NCBI GenBank assembly: GCA_964531325.1
Contig: CAZHCW010000010.1
Location: 1 to 64,000 of the forward strand
Direction of reading: 5' to 3'
From: UTCHB3 sp964531325
GTDB taxonomy: Bacteria; Bacteroidota; Ignavibacteria; Ignavibacteriales; Ignavibacteriaceae
DNA: 64,000 nt
In this document: positions 9,267 through 18,582 of the stretch, piece after piece
Layout: each line of letters begins with the position of its first letter
How positions within the stretch are numbered: position 1 is the first letter of the stretch
The notes under the pieces: model-generated
Told to the model about the DNA's origin: nothing
The model's input: only the letters and a program-made list of their open reading frames with translations
Database searches by the model: none
Translations under genes and position numbers: made by a program

Positions 9267-11630
9267 TTAGAATGTGATCGTAAAACCGAGACTTGGCAGA
9301 AGTGGAAGCATATTCACTTCCTCGATTGTTTGTACAATCGAATCCCCGATTTTCTCCTGTTTATAGTTGACAAACCAGATGTTTTTTCTGTTACCAATGT
9401 TATATACCTGAAGTGTAACACCAAGTCTCCAGTTTCCGTAATTTTTTTCATAACCGATGCTAAAATCGAGCCGTGAATATGCAGGCAATCTTGTCCCGTT
9501 TATCGACCCCGGATATAACAAGTAACCCGGATTATTCTCAGGAACATTGGAAACACCCCGCCAATCAGGAACTGTGTTTGCAAAATAAGCTGAACCCGGG
9601 GTTGTCAGCGGTTGCCCCGATGCATAAATGAAATTTAATCCCCCAACCCATTGAGATTCGCCGGGTAAGAGGTTTTCTGAATGATTGTCATCAAAGAGTG
9701 AACTTAAATTGATATTTGCAACAGCATTCACTGTATGGCTTCTGTCGTGTCTGGGACCAAATGATTTCTCACCATTGATTCTGTCAAATTTATTCTCCGT
9801 TTTTGAATATGAATATGAAACCCATCCGGAGATGCTCCCCATCTCTTTTCTGACCAACAGTTCAAATCCATAAGAATCACCGTCTCCCCGGTTATAGAGA
9901 CTTTGTGTCGTGGAATAAATTGGTTTACCATTCTCAATTCTCTCCGACTTTATTTCTGCAGCCAGATTATTGTTTAATAACTGAAGATTTTTGTATGTTT
10001 TATAATAAACTTCAGCTTCCACCACTATTTCCTGACCGATTATTTTATGGTATCCTAAAATCAGATGATCAGACATTGATGGTTTGTTAAACTTATCTGA
10101 ACTTGACCAGATAGCTGATAGAAATGATCTTGGTATCCTGTTTAGATATTGATGAAATCTCCCTGCGGCAATTTTCAGGCTTGATGATTCATCCAATCTG
10201 TACTTTAATGAAAACCTCGGTTCAAAATCATTAAATGTCTCGTCAGATTTAAAATGATTGTACCTTATTCCGGCCTCCACCTGCCACCGGATTGAAGGGT
10301 TCCACACCATCGAGGCAAATCCTGATGAATGTTGCATCTCCCGGTTTACCAGAATCTTCCCTTGATCCCATTCCTGGTCGTAATCAACAAAAAGAAATTT
10401 ATGTTCACCACCAAACTTAAAATTCAGATTTTCGTGTAGATACCACTCAAAGGATGTTTTAACGGCATAATCCTTAAGGTAATTTTGTTCAACCATTTCT
10501 GCCTGAAGGAAATCCATTTTGGAAAAAAACCGACTGCCTGTCGCCCAAAAATTCATAAAGATATTTGAACCAAACAAATGTTTCCAGTTAAGACTGCCTG
10601 TAGTGTTCCCCCATCTGTATTCAAAAGCGAAAGATTCTTTTGCCTCTTTGTCAAATTTGTAGTCAAGATTATCTTTCCCTGTAAAAAAACTGACTGTCAG
10701 TTTGTCATTTTCGCCCAAATCCAAAAATGCTTTTAGATTACCGTCGTAAAAGTAGTATTCAGGCACTTCATCAACCCATTTTGAAAGAGTCTGGTCGAGA
10801 TAAGTCCTTCGAAAAGAACCCGATAACGATCCAATTTTTCCGATTGGCATCTGTAAAGTTGTGGAAGCAGAAAGAAGAGATATATTAACAACTCCTTCTG
10901 TTCTGTTACGATTTCCGTCAAGATTGGTAACATCCAAAACCGACGATAATCTGCCACCGTACTCGGCACCAAAACCACCTTTGGATACTTCCACTTTTTT
11001 AATGGCTGCGGTGTTGAATGTTGAAAATATCCCAAATGCGTGTTCGGGGTTGTAAACATCAACGCCGTCAATGAGATAAAGATTTTGATCGGGAGTTCCC
11101 CCTCTTACATACAGAGCAGATGAAAAATCAGAAACTGAAGTGATCCCCGGCAAAGTCTGGAGTGCCCTCAACAAATCAGCTTCAACAACTTTTGGGATGC
11201 GGTTAATTTGTGCAGGTGACAGTTCAAGTTCTGAAACACCTTTCCCATACAACTTCTCGGATGGTGAGATGCTGTCGCCATAAATTACAACCTCTTCAGT
11301 TTTAAAGGAGGATGGCTCAAGATCAAACCTTAAATTGATCTCTTTCTCCCCTGATATGGTAATTATCTGCTCAAATGGTTTATATCCGATATAAGACACA
11401 ACAACGGTATATTTGCCCACTTTGAGCCCTTGTATGATGAAATATCCGGCGATATTTGTGGTACTTCCGGCTTTGTTTTCTTTAAGGTAAATGCTGGCGC
11501 CTATCAGCGATTCACCGTTTATTTTATCATATACGAAACCTTTGATCACCGCTCCGGATCCTTCCGCCGGGTAGAGGGCAAAAGATAAAATTAAAGTCAG
11601 GAATAGTGAATAGATGCTCATCTTTTTCAT
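9267..11630 (-). CDS. TonB-dependent outer membrane receptor with carboxypeptidase-regulatory-like domain
   Basis: 787 residues. After a signal peptide (about 1-27) comes a CarboxypepD_reg-like beta domain (about 28-115: IKGFVYDKINGESLIGASIYL), then the TonB plug (about 130-240, with RALQTLPGITS, YVRGGTPDQNLYLIDGVDVY and KGGFGAEYGGRLSSV), then a beta-barrel that ends in Phe. It would take up a substrate through the outer membrane using TonB energy. It is not SusC-like, since the SusD partner is absent; instead a DUF4249-like lipoprotein follows after 13 bp. The 210-bp gap upstream to the divergent LolA-like gene holds the promoter. The substrate is not inferable from sequence. Confidence 0.93.
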   Translation of the reverse strand: MKKMSIYSLFLTLILSFALYPAEGSGAVIKGFVYDKINGESLIGASIYLKENKAGSTTNIAGYFIIQGLKVGKYTVVVSYIGYKPFEQIITISGEKEINLRFDLEPSSFKTEEVVIYGDSISPSEKLYGKGVSELELSPAQINRIPKVVEADLLRALQTLPGITSVSDFSSALYVRGGTPDQNLYLIDGVDVYNPEHAFGIFSTFNTAAIKKVEVSKGGFGAEYGGRLSSVLDVTNLDGNRNRTEGVVNISLLSASTTLQMPIGKIGSLSGSFRRTYLDQTLSKWVDEVPEYYFYDGNLKAFLDLGENDKLTVSFFTGKDNLDYKFDKEAKESFAFEYRWGNTTGSLNWKHLFGSNIFMNFWATGSRFFSKMDFLQAEMVEQNYLKDYAVKTSFEWYLHENLNFKFGGEHKFLFVDYDQEWDQGKILVNREMQHSSGFASMVWNPSIRWQVEAGIRYNHFKSDETFNDFEPRFSLKYRLDESSSLKIAAGRFHQYLNRIPRSFLSAIWSSSDKFNKPSMSDHLILGYHKIIGQEIVVEAEVYYKTYKNLQLLNNNLAAEIKSERIENGKPIYSTTQSLYNRGDGDSYGFELLVRKEMGSISGWVSYSYSKTENKFDRINGEKSFGPRHDRSHTVNAVANINLSSLFDDNHSENLLPGESQWVGGLNFIYASGQPLTTPGSAYFANTVPDWRGVSNVPENNPGYLLYPGSINGTRLPAYSRLDFSIGYEKNYGNWRLGVTLQVYNIGNRKNIWFVNYKQEKIGDSIVQTIEEVNMLPLLPSLGFTITF

Positions 11631-11840
11631 TAAGTTTCCTTGATTATTTGAAATTGACAGTACAAACTCAACTAATTTTTATGAAGTTTTATTCAGTTAA
11701 TAAAGAATCGAACTGAATAACTGAATGATGGTATTGAAAGATGATGGATGGTGATAACCGTTTTTCAAGGATGTGTTATCTTACATATTGTATTCTAATT
11801 TATTTTTACATTTAGAATTTTTAATTAACCGGAGTATCCG

Positions 11841-12551
11841 ATGAGAAAAATATTATTTTTAATTTTTACTGTCTCACTCTTCTCAGCAGGTTTTGCACAG
11901 AGTCTCGATGAAGTTCTTCAAACACATTTTAAAACCATAGGTCAGGAAAAATTGACTTCCGTCTCGAATTATATTGCCAAAGGCAAGATCACTCAGATGG
12001 GGCAATCAATGCCGATAAAACTTACTATCATGCGGCCGTCAAGTATGCGTCTTGAGGTGGTGTTTCAAGGGCTTACGCTTGTTCAGGCACTTGATGACTC
12101 AATTGGATGGGGAATTAATCCCTTCGGTGGTGATTCTGAACCTCAACGAATGCCCGATGACCAGATTAAAAGCCTTAAGGTTCAAGCAGATATAGATGGC
12201 GCAATGTACAATTATAAAGAAAAAGGCTACACTGCTGAATTACTTCCTGCCGAACAGGTTGAGGGTGTTGACTGTTTTGTGATTCTTCTTAAAAAAGACG
12301 ATGGTGATGAATTTAAAATTTTTATCGACAAAGAATCATATATGATCCTTAAACAGATAAATAAATCCTCGGTAGGAGGAAATGTGGTTGAAATGGAAAT
12401 TTTTCCTTCCAACTACAAAGAAGTTGATGGTATCATAATGGCTTATTCAATGGAAGTAAAAGCAGGTGGTCAATCTATCTATACCGCCAACTTTGAGACT
12501 TATGAATTGAATGCCAAAATTGATCCCTCAATTTTTGCTTTCCCTAAATAA
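11841..12551 (+). CDS. LolA-like outer membrane lipoprotein-sorting protein
   Basis: 236 residues with a clear signal peptide (about 1-20, ending GFAQ). The mature domain resembles the LolA/LppX open-barrel fold that carries lipid-modified proteins or lipids across the periplasm (PIKLTIMRPSSMRLEVVFQG, YKEVDGIIMAYSMEVKAGGQSI, and a C-terminal IDPSIFAFPK typical of these proteins). It is divergent from the TonB receptor gene and precedes the BNR-repeat gene by 73 bp on the same strand. Whether it is the general lipoprotein carrier or one dedicated to a neighbour is unknown. Confidence 0.8.
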   Translation: MRKILFLIFTVSLFSAGFAQSLDEVLQTHFKTIGQEKLTSVSNYIAKGKITQMGQSMPIKLTIMRPSSMRLEVVFQGLTLVQALDDSIGWGINPFGGDSEPQRMPDDQIKSLKVQADIDGAMYNYKEKGYTAELLPAEQVEGVDCFVILLKKDDGDEFKIFIDKESYMILKQINKSSVGGNVVEMEIFPSNYKEVDGIIMAYSMEVKAGGQSIYTANFETYELNAKIDPSIFAFPK

Positions 12552-12570
12552 AAAATGTAATTTTTTTTGA

Positions 12571-12604
12571 AAGGTTGTCCCCTCTCCCTGGAGAGGACAA
12601 CCTT
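12571..12604. other. strong intergenic hairpin
   Basis: Imperfect inverted repeat: left arm AAGGTTGTCC then CTCTCC, right arm GGAGAGG then ACAACCTT, with a two-base bulge and a tiny loop. A T-rich run precedes rather than follows it, so it is not a textbook rho-independent terminator on either strand. It lies between the LolA-like gene and the BNR gene and may be an attenuator, processing site or mRNA stabiliser. Confidence 0.5.
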
Positions 12605-12624
12605 CAACTTTACCGGAGTCTGTA

Positions 12625-15600
12625 ATGAAATTGTGTTTTTCGTTCTTATGGTCGGTCCTCCTCTTTTCGCAAGTTTTTCCTCAATTCCCCCTCAAACCTG
12701 AACAACTTGGTGCCTTAAACCCCCGTTTTATTGGACCTGCGGCAATGAGTGGAAGAATTACAGATATCGATGCATCCAACAAAAATCCCGATTTATTATA
12801 TGTTGCCTCTGCAGGTGGTGGAATCTGGAAATCGACAAATTCAGGAACATCCTTTAAGTCTGTATTTAACAAACACAACCAGGCAACTGCAGTTGTTACG
12901 ATGGATCAAAAGGATAACAATGTAATTTGGGTTGGAACAGGAGAACAATGGGTTCGTAACAGCATCTCAGTTGGGAACGGAGTTTATAAATCCACTGATG
13001 GTGGCAGTTCCTTCTCTCACATGGGACTCGAAAACACTCAACATATCTCAGAAATTCTTATCGATCCCACAAACTCAAACACAATTTATGTGGCAGCTCT
13101 GGGTTCGGTTTTTTCAGCAAATAAAGAACGGGGAATATTTAAATCAATTGATGGTGGAAAATCGTGGAAAAATATTCTGTTTGTTGATGAAAACACAGGG
13201 TGTGCTTCCCTGATAATGGATCCGTTAAACCCGCAAAACATATACGCGTCAATGTGGGATTTCCGCAGAACGGGATGGAGTTTCCGTTCGGGTGGTAAAG
13301 GAAGTGGACTTTATAAAAGTTTAAACGGTGGCGAAAGCTGGGCTAAAATCGAAAACGGTCTGCCCAAAGACAGTGTTGGCAGAATTGCCCTTGCGGTCTC
13401 CCCTGCCACTCCAAATCTGATTTATGCACTTGTTGAAGCAAATCAACATGGACTTTATCGTTCCAATAATGGTGGTGATTCATGGGAAAAATCATACTCG
13501 GGATCACTTTCTAATGAACGACCATTTTATTTTGCTCTGATAGTTGCCGACCCCGTTGAAAAAGGAAGACTTTACAAACCGGGCTTTTCATTAAATGTAA
13601 GCAACGACTCGGGTAAGTCTTTTAGATCGGCTTTTGTCTCGGGAGGAAATGTCCACTCCGATCATCATGCCATCTGGATAGACCCAACGAACAATAAAAA
13701 CATCTATCTTGGTACCGATGGCGGAGTTTATATCTCCCATGATAAAGGAAATTCCTGGAGATTTGCCGCCGATATCCCCGTCTCACAATATTATCATGTG
13801 GCTTTCGACCGGGCAACCCCTTACAATGTTTATGGCGGATTGCAGGATAACGGCGCATGGCGTGGTCCTTCAAGTTCTCCCGGTGGCATAACCAACTCCG
13901 ATTGGAAAAATCTCACCTACGGGGATGGATTTAATTTAATCCCCGATCCATACGACACTGAAATTGTTTATTCACAATACCAGGGTGGCAACCTGATGCG
14001 ATTTCATAACAATTCAGGTGAAGTGAAGGATATAATGCCCTACTCCCCCGTCGTAAATGTAAAATACCGTTTTAACTGGAATACCCCAATCTACCTCTCC
14101 CCTACACAAAAGGATGTGTTGTATGCCGGTTCACAGTTTTTGCTAAAATCCACCGATCATGGCGACAGTTGGGTCAAAATTTCTCCCGACCTCACGACAA
14201 ATGATCCCCAAAAACAGCGACAGGAAGAATCGGGCGGAATTACAATCGACAACTCAACAGCGGAGAATCATTGTACCATTTTCACCATCTCCGAGTCACC
14301 CAAAAACAAAAATATTATCTGGGCAGGCACCGATGACGGCAATCTTCAGGTAACTTCAAATAGTGGAAAAGAGTGGGTAAACACCGTAACTAATATTCCG
14401 GGTCTCCCAAAAAATACCTGGTGTTATCATGTTGAGGCAAGCCGTTATGATGAAAAAACTGCCTATGCGGTTTTTGACGGACACTGGAGTGGTGATCTTA
14501 ATCCTTACATCTTCAAAACCACCGACCTTGGGAAATCATGGACAAAAATCAGTTCAGAGGTTATTGAATCGTTTTGTTTCGTTTTAAGAGAAGATATTGT
14601 AAATAAAAATCTCCTTTTTGTGGGTACCGACAGAGGTTTATATCTTTCACTCGATGGAGGTATTAACTGGGTTAAACCGTCAGATATCCCCGAAGTTTCA
14701 ATCCGGGACATGGTCATCCAACCCGATGAATCAGATCTGATCCTCGCCACTCATGGCAGAGGTGTGGTAATTATCGATGATATTTCAACTCTCAGAAGTC
14801 TTACACCCGAAGTACTTCAAAACGAGGTATCGTTTCTCCCCGCAAAACCCGCCTTCATAAAGGCATCCGGATATCGAGTTAAAGAGACAGGTGATCAGGC
14901 ATTTTATGCACCAAATGAATCGGAATCGGCAGTAATTGCGTACTACCTCAAATCCAAACACATATTTGGTGATATGTTTATTGAGGTGTTTAACGATCAT
15001 AATGAAAAAATTGCCGACCTGAATGCCGGGAAATCAAAGGGCCTAAACAAGGTGCTTTGGCCTGTGAGAAGAAAAGTACCAAATGTACCTGCAAACCCCG
15101 GTTTAATCGGAAAAGTGGCAGCAGGCCCCTTTTATCCACCTGGAACCTACACAGTTAAACTAACTAAAAAAGATACCGTTTTTACAACACAAATCGTAAT
15201 CAAAGACGATCCCAAGTCATTACACTCCCCTGCTGAGCGTAAACTTCAAATTGAAACTGTGGAAACAGCATATTCATTACTGGAAGAGATTGCAGCCTTC
15301 AACACTAAATTGACTGATTTGATCTCCCGACTTGATTCACTAAAAGATTCGGGAGTAAGTCCCAAGTTGGCTGGATCGATAAATATGCTTGTCACCACAT
15401 TTAAAGAATATCAAAATCTGATAGCAGCTGATTCCAAAAGTCGCCTTTCGGGTGAATCAAAACTCAGAGAAAAAGCAGCGGATGTTTATTCAGGAATCAT
15501 CGGATATCTCGGAGCCCCCACCACCTCCCAGATTGAAGCACTAAAAGCCATAAAAAAAGAAGTCACCCGAATCAAAGATGACTTTACTAACTTCTCACAA

Positions 15601-15663
15601 ACAAGTGAAGAACTACTGAATAAAAGGCTAAAGGATGAAGGGAGACCGGGGATTAAGTTTTGA
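12625..15663 (+). CDS. BNR/sortilin-type beta-propeller exported protein
   Basis: 1012 residues with a signal peptide (about 1-20). The first about 720 residues are a large propeller with many repeats of the Asp-box type (S/T-x-D-G-G-x-S-W), for example STDGGSSF, SIDGGKSWKN, SLNGGESWAK, STDHGDSWVK and SLDGGINWVK, as in the VPS10/sortilin and sialidase-like exo-alpha-glucanase folds. The remaining about 290 residues contain a beta domain (GPFYPPGTYTVKL) and a helical tail (about 860-1000). No catalytic residues are evident and no T9SS sorting domain is present. Such proteins are abundant in Bacteroidota and are often annotated as glycosyl hydrolases, but enzymatic activity is not shown by the sequence. 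The ATG follows a CCGGAG. Confidence 0.85.
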   Translation: MKLCFSFLWSVLLFSQVFPQFPLKPEQLGALNPRFIGPAAMSGRITDIDASNKNPDLLYVASAGGGIWKSTNSGTSFKSVFNKHNQATAVVTMDQKDNNVIWVGTGEQWVRNSISVGNGVYKSTDGGSSFSHMGLENTQHISEILIDPTNSNTIYVAALGSVFSANKERGIFKSIDGGKSWKNILFVDENTGCASLIMDPLNPQNIYASMWDFRRTGWSFRSGGKGSGLYKSLNGGESWAKIENGLPKDSVGRIALAVSPATPNLIYALVEANQHGLYRSNNGGDSWEKSYSGSLSNERPFYFALIVADPVEKGRLYKPGFSLNVSNDSGKSFRSAFVSGGNVHSDHHAIWIDPTNNKNIYLGTDGGVYISHDKGNSWRFAADIPVSQYYHVAFDRATPYNVYGGLQDNGAWRGPSSSPGGITNSDWKNLTYGDGFNLIPDPYDTEIVYSQYQGGNLMRFHNNSGEVKDIMPYSPVVNVKYRFNWNTPIYLSPTQKDVLYAGSQFLLKSTDHGDSWVKISPDLTTNDPQKQRQEESGGITIDNSTAENHCTIFTISESPKNKNIIWAGTDDGNLQVTSNSGKEWVNTVTNIPGLPKNTWCYHVEASRYDEKTAYAVFDGHWSGDLNPYIFKTTDLGKSWTKISSEVIESFCFVLREDIVNKNLLFVGTDRGLYLSLDGGINWVKPSDIPEVSIRDMVIQPDESDLILATHGRGVVIIDDISTLRSLTPEVLQNEVSFLPAKPAFIKASGYRVKETGDQAFYAPNESESAVIAYYLKSKHIFGDMFIEVFNDHNEKIADLNAGKSKGLNKVLWPVRRKVPNVPANPGLIGKVAAGPFYPPGTYTVKLTKKDTVFTTQIVIKDDPKSLHSPAERKLQIETVETAYSLLEEIAAFNTKLTDLISRLDSLKDSGVSPKLAGSINMLVTTFKEYQNLIAADSKSRLSGESKLREKAADVYSGIIGYLGAPTTSQIEALKAIKKEVTRIKDDFTNFSQTSEELLNKRLKDEGRPGIKF

Positions 15664-15917
15664 GGTGGGTGTTTTTCAGAGACCCCGGAAGTTGATGGGA
15701 ATTGACTCTCGGGGCGTATATTATGTAAGTAATGATTGATTTGCTTATTATGCAATTTAATTTTTCCAATTTATTAGACTTAATTTAAACCCCTTTTCAA
15801 TATGAAATTACTTTAATAGTGCTTCATTTGGGAATGTTCATGCAAATTTAAATTTATTTTTGTTACTTTAGTGATTATTGGAAACTCATTGCCCCAAACA
15901 AACAAATCAGACTGCAA

Positions 15918-17063
15918 ATGAAAAACATCAGACTTTCTAATTTTGGTCCCATCAAAGAAGCGAACATCAAATTCGGTGACCTTACAATATTGATCGGTCC
16001 CCAGGCAAGTGGGAAAAGTGTTTTGCTTCAACTTGCAAAACTCCTTCAGGACAAGAAACAGATCAGAAACACACTGAATCAGTATGCTTTCACATGGGGG
16101 GATTCAAAAGAAGAGATATTTGAACGGTATTTTGGTGAAGGTATGTCAACTTTACTTAAAAACGATACCTCTGTCTTTTTTAATGGTAAGCTTTTTGAAC
16201 TAGATAAGCTAAAACCTCAAAAGGGTGAACCGGTCGATGCCAAGGCTCCTGAATCAATATTTTATATTCCTGCTCACAGAGTTTTGTGTGTCCAAAAAGG
16301 GTGGCCAAATTATTTCAGCGACTATGAAAGTTCTGATCCTTTTGTTCTTCGAAATTTTAGTGAAACATTGCGTCTGTCATTCAATCAGGATTTGATGGAA
16401 AAACAATATTTCCCACAACAAAACAAGCTGGGAAAAGTACTTCGGGATTCCATCGATCAGGAAATCTTACACGGAAGTACAATTGATATCAAAAAAACCG
16501 ACAGACTCAAATTTGTTCTAAATGTTAAGAAGAGCTCTCTTGGTTTCGGGCAATGGAGCACAGGCCAGAAGGAGTTTTTACCCCTCCTGATGAGTTTTTA
16601 CTGGTTGTTCCCCTCTGCAAAAGTTGCCAGGAGAAATAAAATTGAAACTGTGGTTATCGAAGAGCCTGAAATGGGATTACACCCGAATGCGATAAAGACA
16701 GTAATTCTGCAGGTTATGGAATTGCTTTCAAGGGGTTATAAAGTAGTACTCTCAACACACTCGAACATTTTATTGGATTTTGTCTGGGCATTTAATTTAA
16801 TCAAAGAGAATAAGGGTGGTATGAATGATATACTTGCTCTATTCGATATAAAAAACACAAATTTTGCCGACTCACTGGTGGATGTATTATCAAAAAAAAT
16901 AAAAACATACTATTTTAAGCATTCTGATGATGGAGTCGAAGTGAAGGATATCTCAAGCCTGGATGCATTCAGTGATGATAAAGATATTTCCGAGTGGGGC
17001 GGGATATCCTCTTTCAGCACAACGGCGGCTGAAATAGTGGCGGAGTTGGTTGGTAAAAAATAA
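15918..17063 (+). CDS. ABC-type AAA ATPase (RecF/OLD-like NTPase)
   Basis: 381-residue soluble NTPase of the ABC/SMC class. It has Walker A GPQASGKS (residues 27-34), an ABC-signature-like WSTGQKE near residue 217, Walker B TVVIEEPEMGLHP, and the H-loop STHS. No TOPRIM, nuclease or membrane domain is fused, unlike full OLD proteins. Stand-alone ATPases like this occur in anti-phage and toxin-like gene pairs, but the function of this one is unknown. It is at the left edge of the AT-rich defence-like region and converges on the Lit-like gene. The 254 bp upstream hold no recognisable gene. The start ATG at 15918 fits the family, where the first residues are K-x-I-R-L-x-N-F. Confidence 0.82.
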   Translation: MKNIRLSNFGPIKEANIKFGDLTILIGPQASGKSVLLQLAKLLQDKKQIRNTLNQYAFTWGDSKEEIFERYFGEGMSTLLKNDTSVFFNGKLFELDKLKPQKGEPVDAKAPESIFYIPAHRVLCVQKGWPNYFSDYESSDPFVLRNFSETLRLSFNQDLMEKQYFPQQNKLGKVLRDSIDQEILHGSTIDIKKTDRLKFVLNVKKSSLGFGQWSTGQKEFLPLLMSFYWLFPSAKVARRNKIETVVIEEPEMGLHPNAIKTVILQVMELLSRGYKVVLSTHSNILLDFVWAFNLIKENKGGMNDILALFDIKNTNFADSLVDVLSKKIKTYYFKHSDDGVEVKDISSLDAFSDDKDISEWGGISSFSTTAAEIVAELVGKK

Positions 17064-17263
17064 ATTACAAGCATAATAAAATATATCAATTCGAGCAATC
17101 AAGGATTAAGCACACACAAAAAATTTTTGCCCCCTTAATCTCCATTACCTATCGGAAAATCCAAGCAATTCTTGGTCGATTAAAAATGAACTTCATAAAA
17201 TTGAATTAAATCCAATACCCAATAAGGTTTTTGAAACCTCTAAGTAAAATTTCCTTTAAATAG

Positions 17264-18184
17264 CTAATTCGTTCTAGAAGAATTTGCCTTCTCTCTAAGA
17301 ATCAAAATATATTCCATTACGCATTCATGAAATGAGTCAAATTCTTTTGGAGGAATCGGAATTTTGTTATTTGCGAAATGTAATGACAGGGTTGCACAAA
17401 CTAACTGCCACACAAAGTGATTTGGATCGTCTATGTAAGCATCTAATGATTCGAATAGTCTTATGTGACTATCGGGATGAGATGCAGATGAATAGTGGTT
17501 TGTATAAATACTTTTAGCGGTTAATGTTTCGAATACAAGAGAAATCGCAAGAGCTCTTTTAATTTTACATGGGTCAGAATCCTGAAAAAGTTTATCAGAT
17601 AACCAATCAACTGCTGATAAATCTGCTTCCTTTTCTTCATCAATATTTTGTAGCATTGAATGATCTAATCTTAAATGTGCTAATTCATGATGTAATGCAA
17701 AGGCAGTTGCTGCTAGACAAAGTTCCTGTGCGACATATTCCATTGTGTCTGTTGTAGGATTCTCTTTAGGTTTAGGTAAATCAGATGGCCATTGAGTATC
17801 AATATTGTTCGTCCACCGTTCATAAATCCATTTCAATAATGAGATCGGTTTACTGAGTTCTGGGTAGTCATCAAATACTATCTTTGTTCCTCCTTTTATT
17901 TGATGATCTTTAAAAAGTACTTCGTAAAACATTAAGTAACCATAACTCGTGGCCCAAAATATTTCAACCGCACCACGACTTAAATTAATTTTCTTATTCT
18001 GAACTTCCACTTCAATTATATACTTCTGGGAATCAATATATTCTAAAATAAAATCCTTATATAACTCATCAAATTTCTCCTTTTTTTCTGGTGCGATATT
18101 GACGAGTGCATCATGAACATGGGACATCACATATTTTATCGGTGATGTCATTGTTCTTAAACTGTTATTTTTGAGAATACGCAT
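17264..18184 (-). CDS. Lit-like metallopeptidase (putative phage exclusion, peptidase U49 type)
   Basis: 306 residues. The zinc-binding HExxH (HELAH, His166/His170) is followed 14 residues later by EEKEAD, a plausible third ligand, as in gluzincin-like peptidases. The surrounding pattern resembles Lit (peptidase family U49), which in E. coli cleaves EF-Tu during T4 infection and aborts it. The match is by motif and general pattern only. A longer frame starts at GTG 18196, but the ATG at 18184 is preceded by GAGGAG at proper spacing, so it is preferred. No signal peptide or membrane segment is seen. The gene is the last of seven minus-strand genes starting at hsdR. It could also be an ordinary intracellular metalloprotease. 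Confidence 0.62.
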   Translation of the reverse strand: MRILKNNSLRTMTSPIKYVMSHVHDALVNIAPEKKEKFDELYKDFILEYIDSQKYIIEVEVQNKKINLSRGAVEIFWATSYGYLMFYEVLFKDHQIKGGTKIVFDDYPELSKPISLLKWIYERWTNNIDTQWPSDLPKPKENPTTDTMEYVAQELCLAATAFALHHELAHLRLDHSMLQNIDEEKEADLSAVDWLSDKLFQDSDPCKIKRALAISLVFETLTAKSIYTNHYSSASHPDSHIRLFESLDAYIDDPNHFVWQLVCATLSLHFANNKIPIPPKEFDSFHECVMEYILILREKANSSRTN

Positions 18185-18582
18185 TAAACTCCTCACGAAA
18201 ATTTTAATTAAAATAAAGTGTAAGTGTCTTAATATTCATAAATTAATACTGGACTTTTTTTCTTGTCATAGCTTAATGGAATATATCATGATGTAAGAGG
18301 ATTTCTGTCATAAATTTTTGCTGAATTTAAAATTAATTTCACTGAGGTTTTCAAACAACCTAAAATCATTCTGTGATATTCTTACTTTTCAGAGATGATT
18401 TGTTTACAATTCTAACATAACTTCATTTGTATTGCTTAAATACTCAAATCAAACTAAATTTGTTCTTATAAATATTTCTACAAATTATTTAATTAGGTAA
18501 GCTACCGTTTGTTATTCAGGGAAGATGAATTAATTCAAAAAAATGAAAACTTTTCATTGTATCAATTAAGCAAAACTTAATC
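18185..18582. other. 398-bp intergenic gap, no gene seen
   Basis: Very AT-rich with no open frame of note, no RNA gene, no terminator and no convincing promoter motif. It separates the HEPN-motif gene from the Lit-like gene; GAGGAG at its left edge (near 18190) is the ribosome binding site used for the Lit-like start. Confidence 0.6.

Noticed and set aside
9159..9476. Plus-strand open frame opposite the DUF4249-like/TonB genes
   Set aside because: Antisense shadow across two well-supported genes with no start signal or recognisable product.
18185..18582. Small gene or RNA in the gap between the HEPN-motif and Lit-like genes
   Set aside because: No frame, no stem-loop of note and no conserved RNA signature visible.
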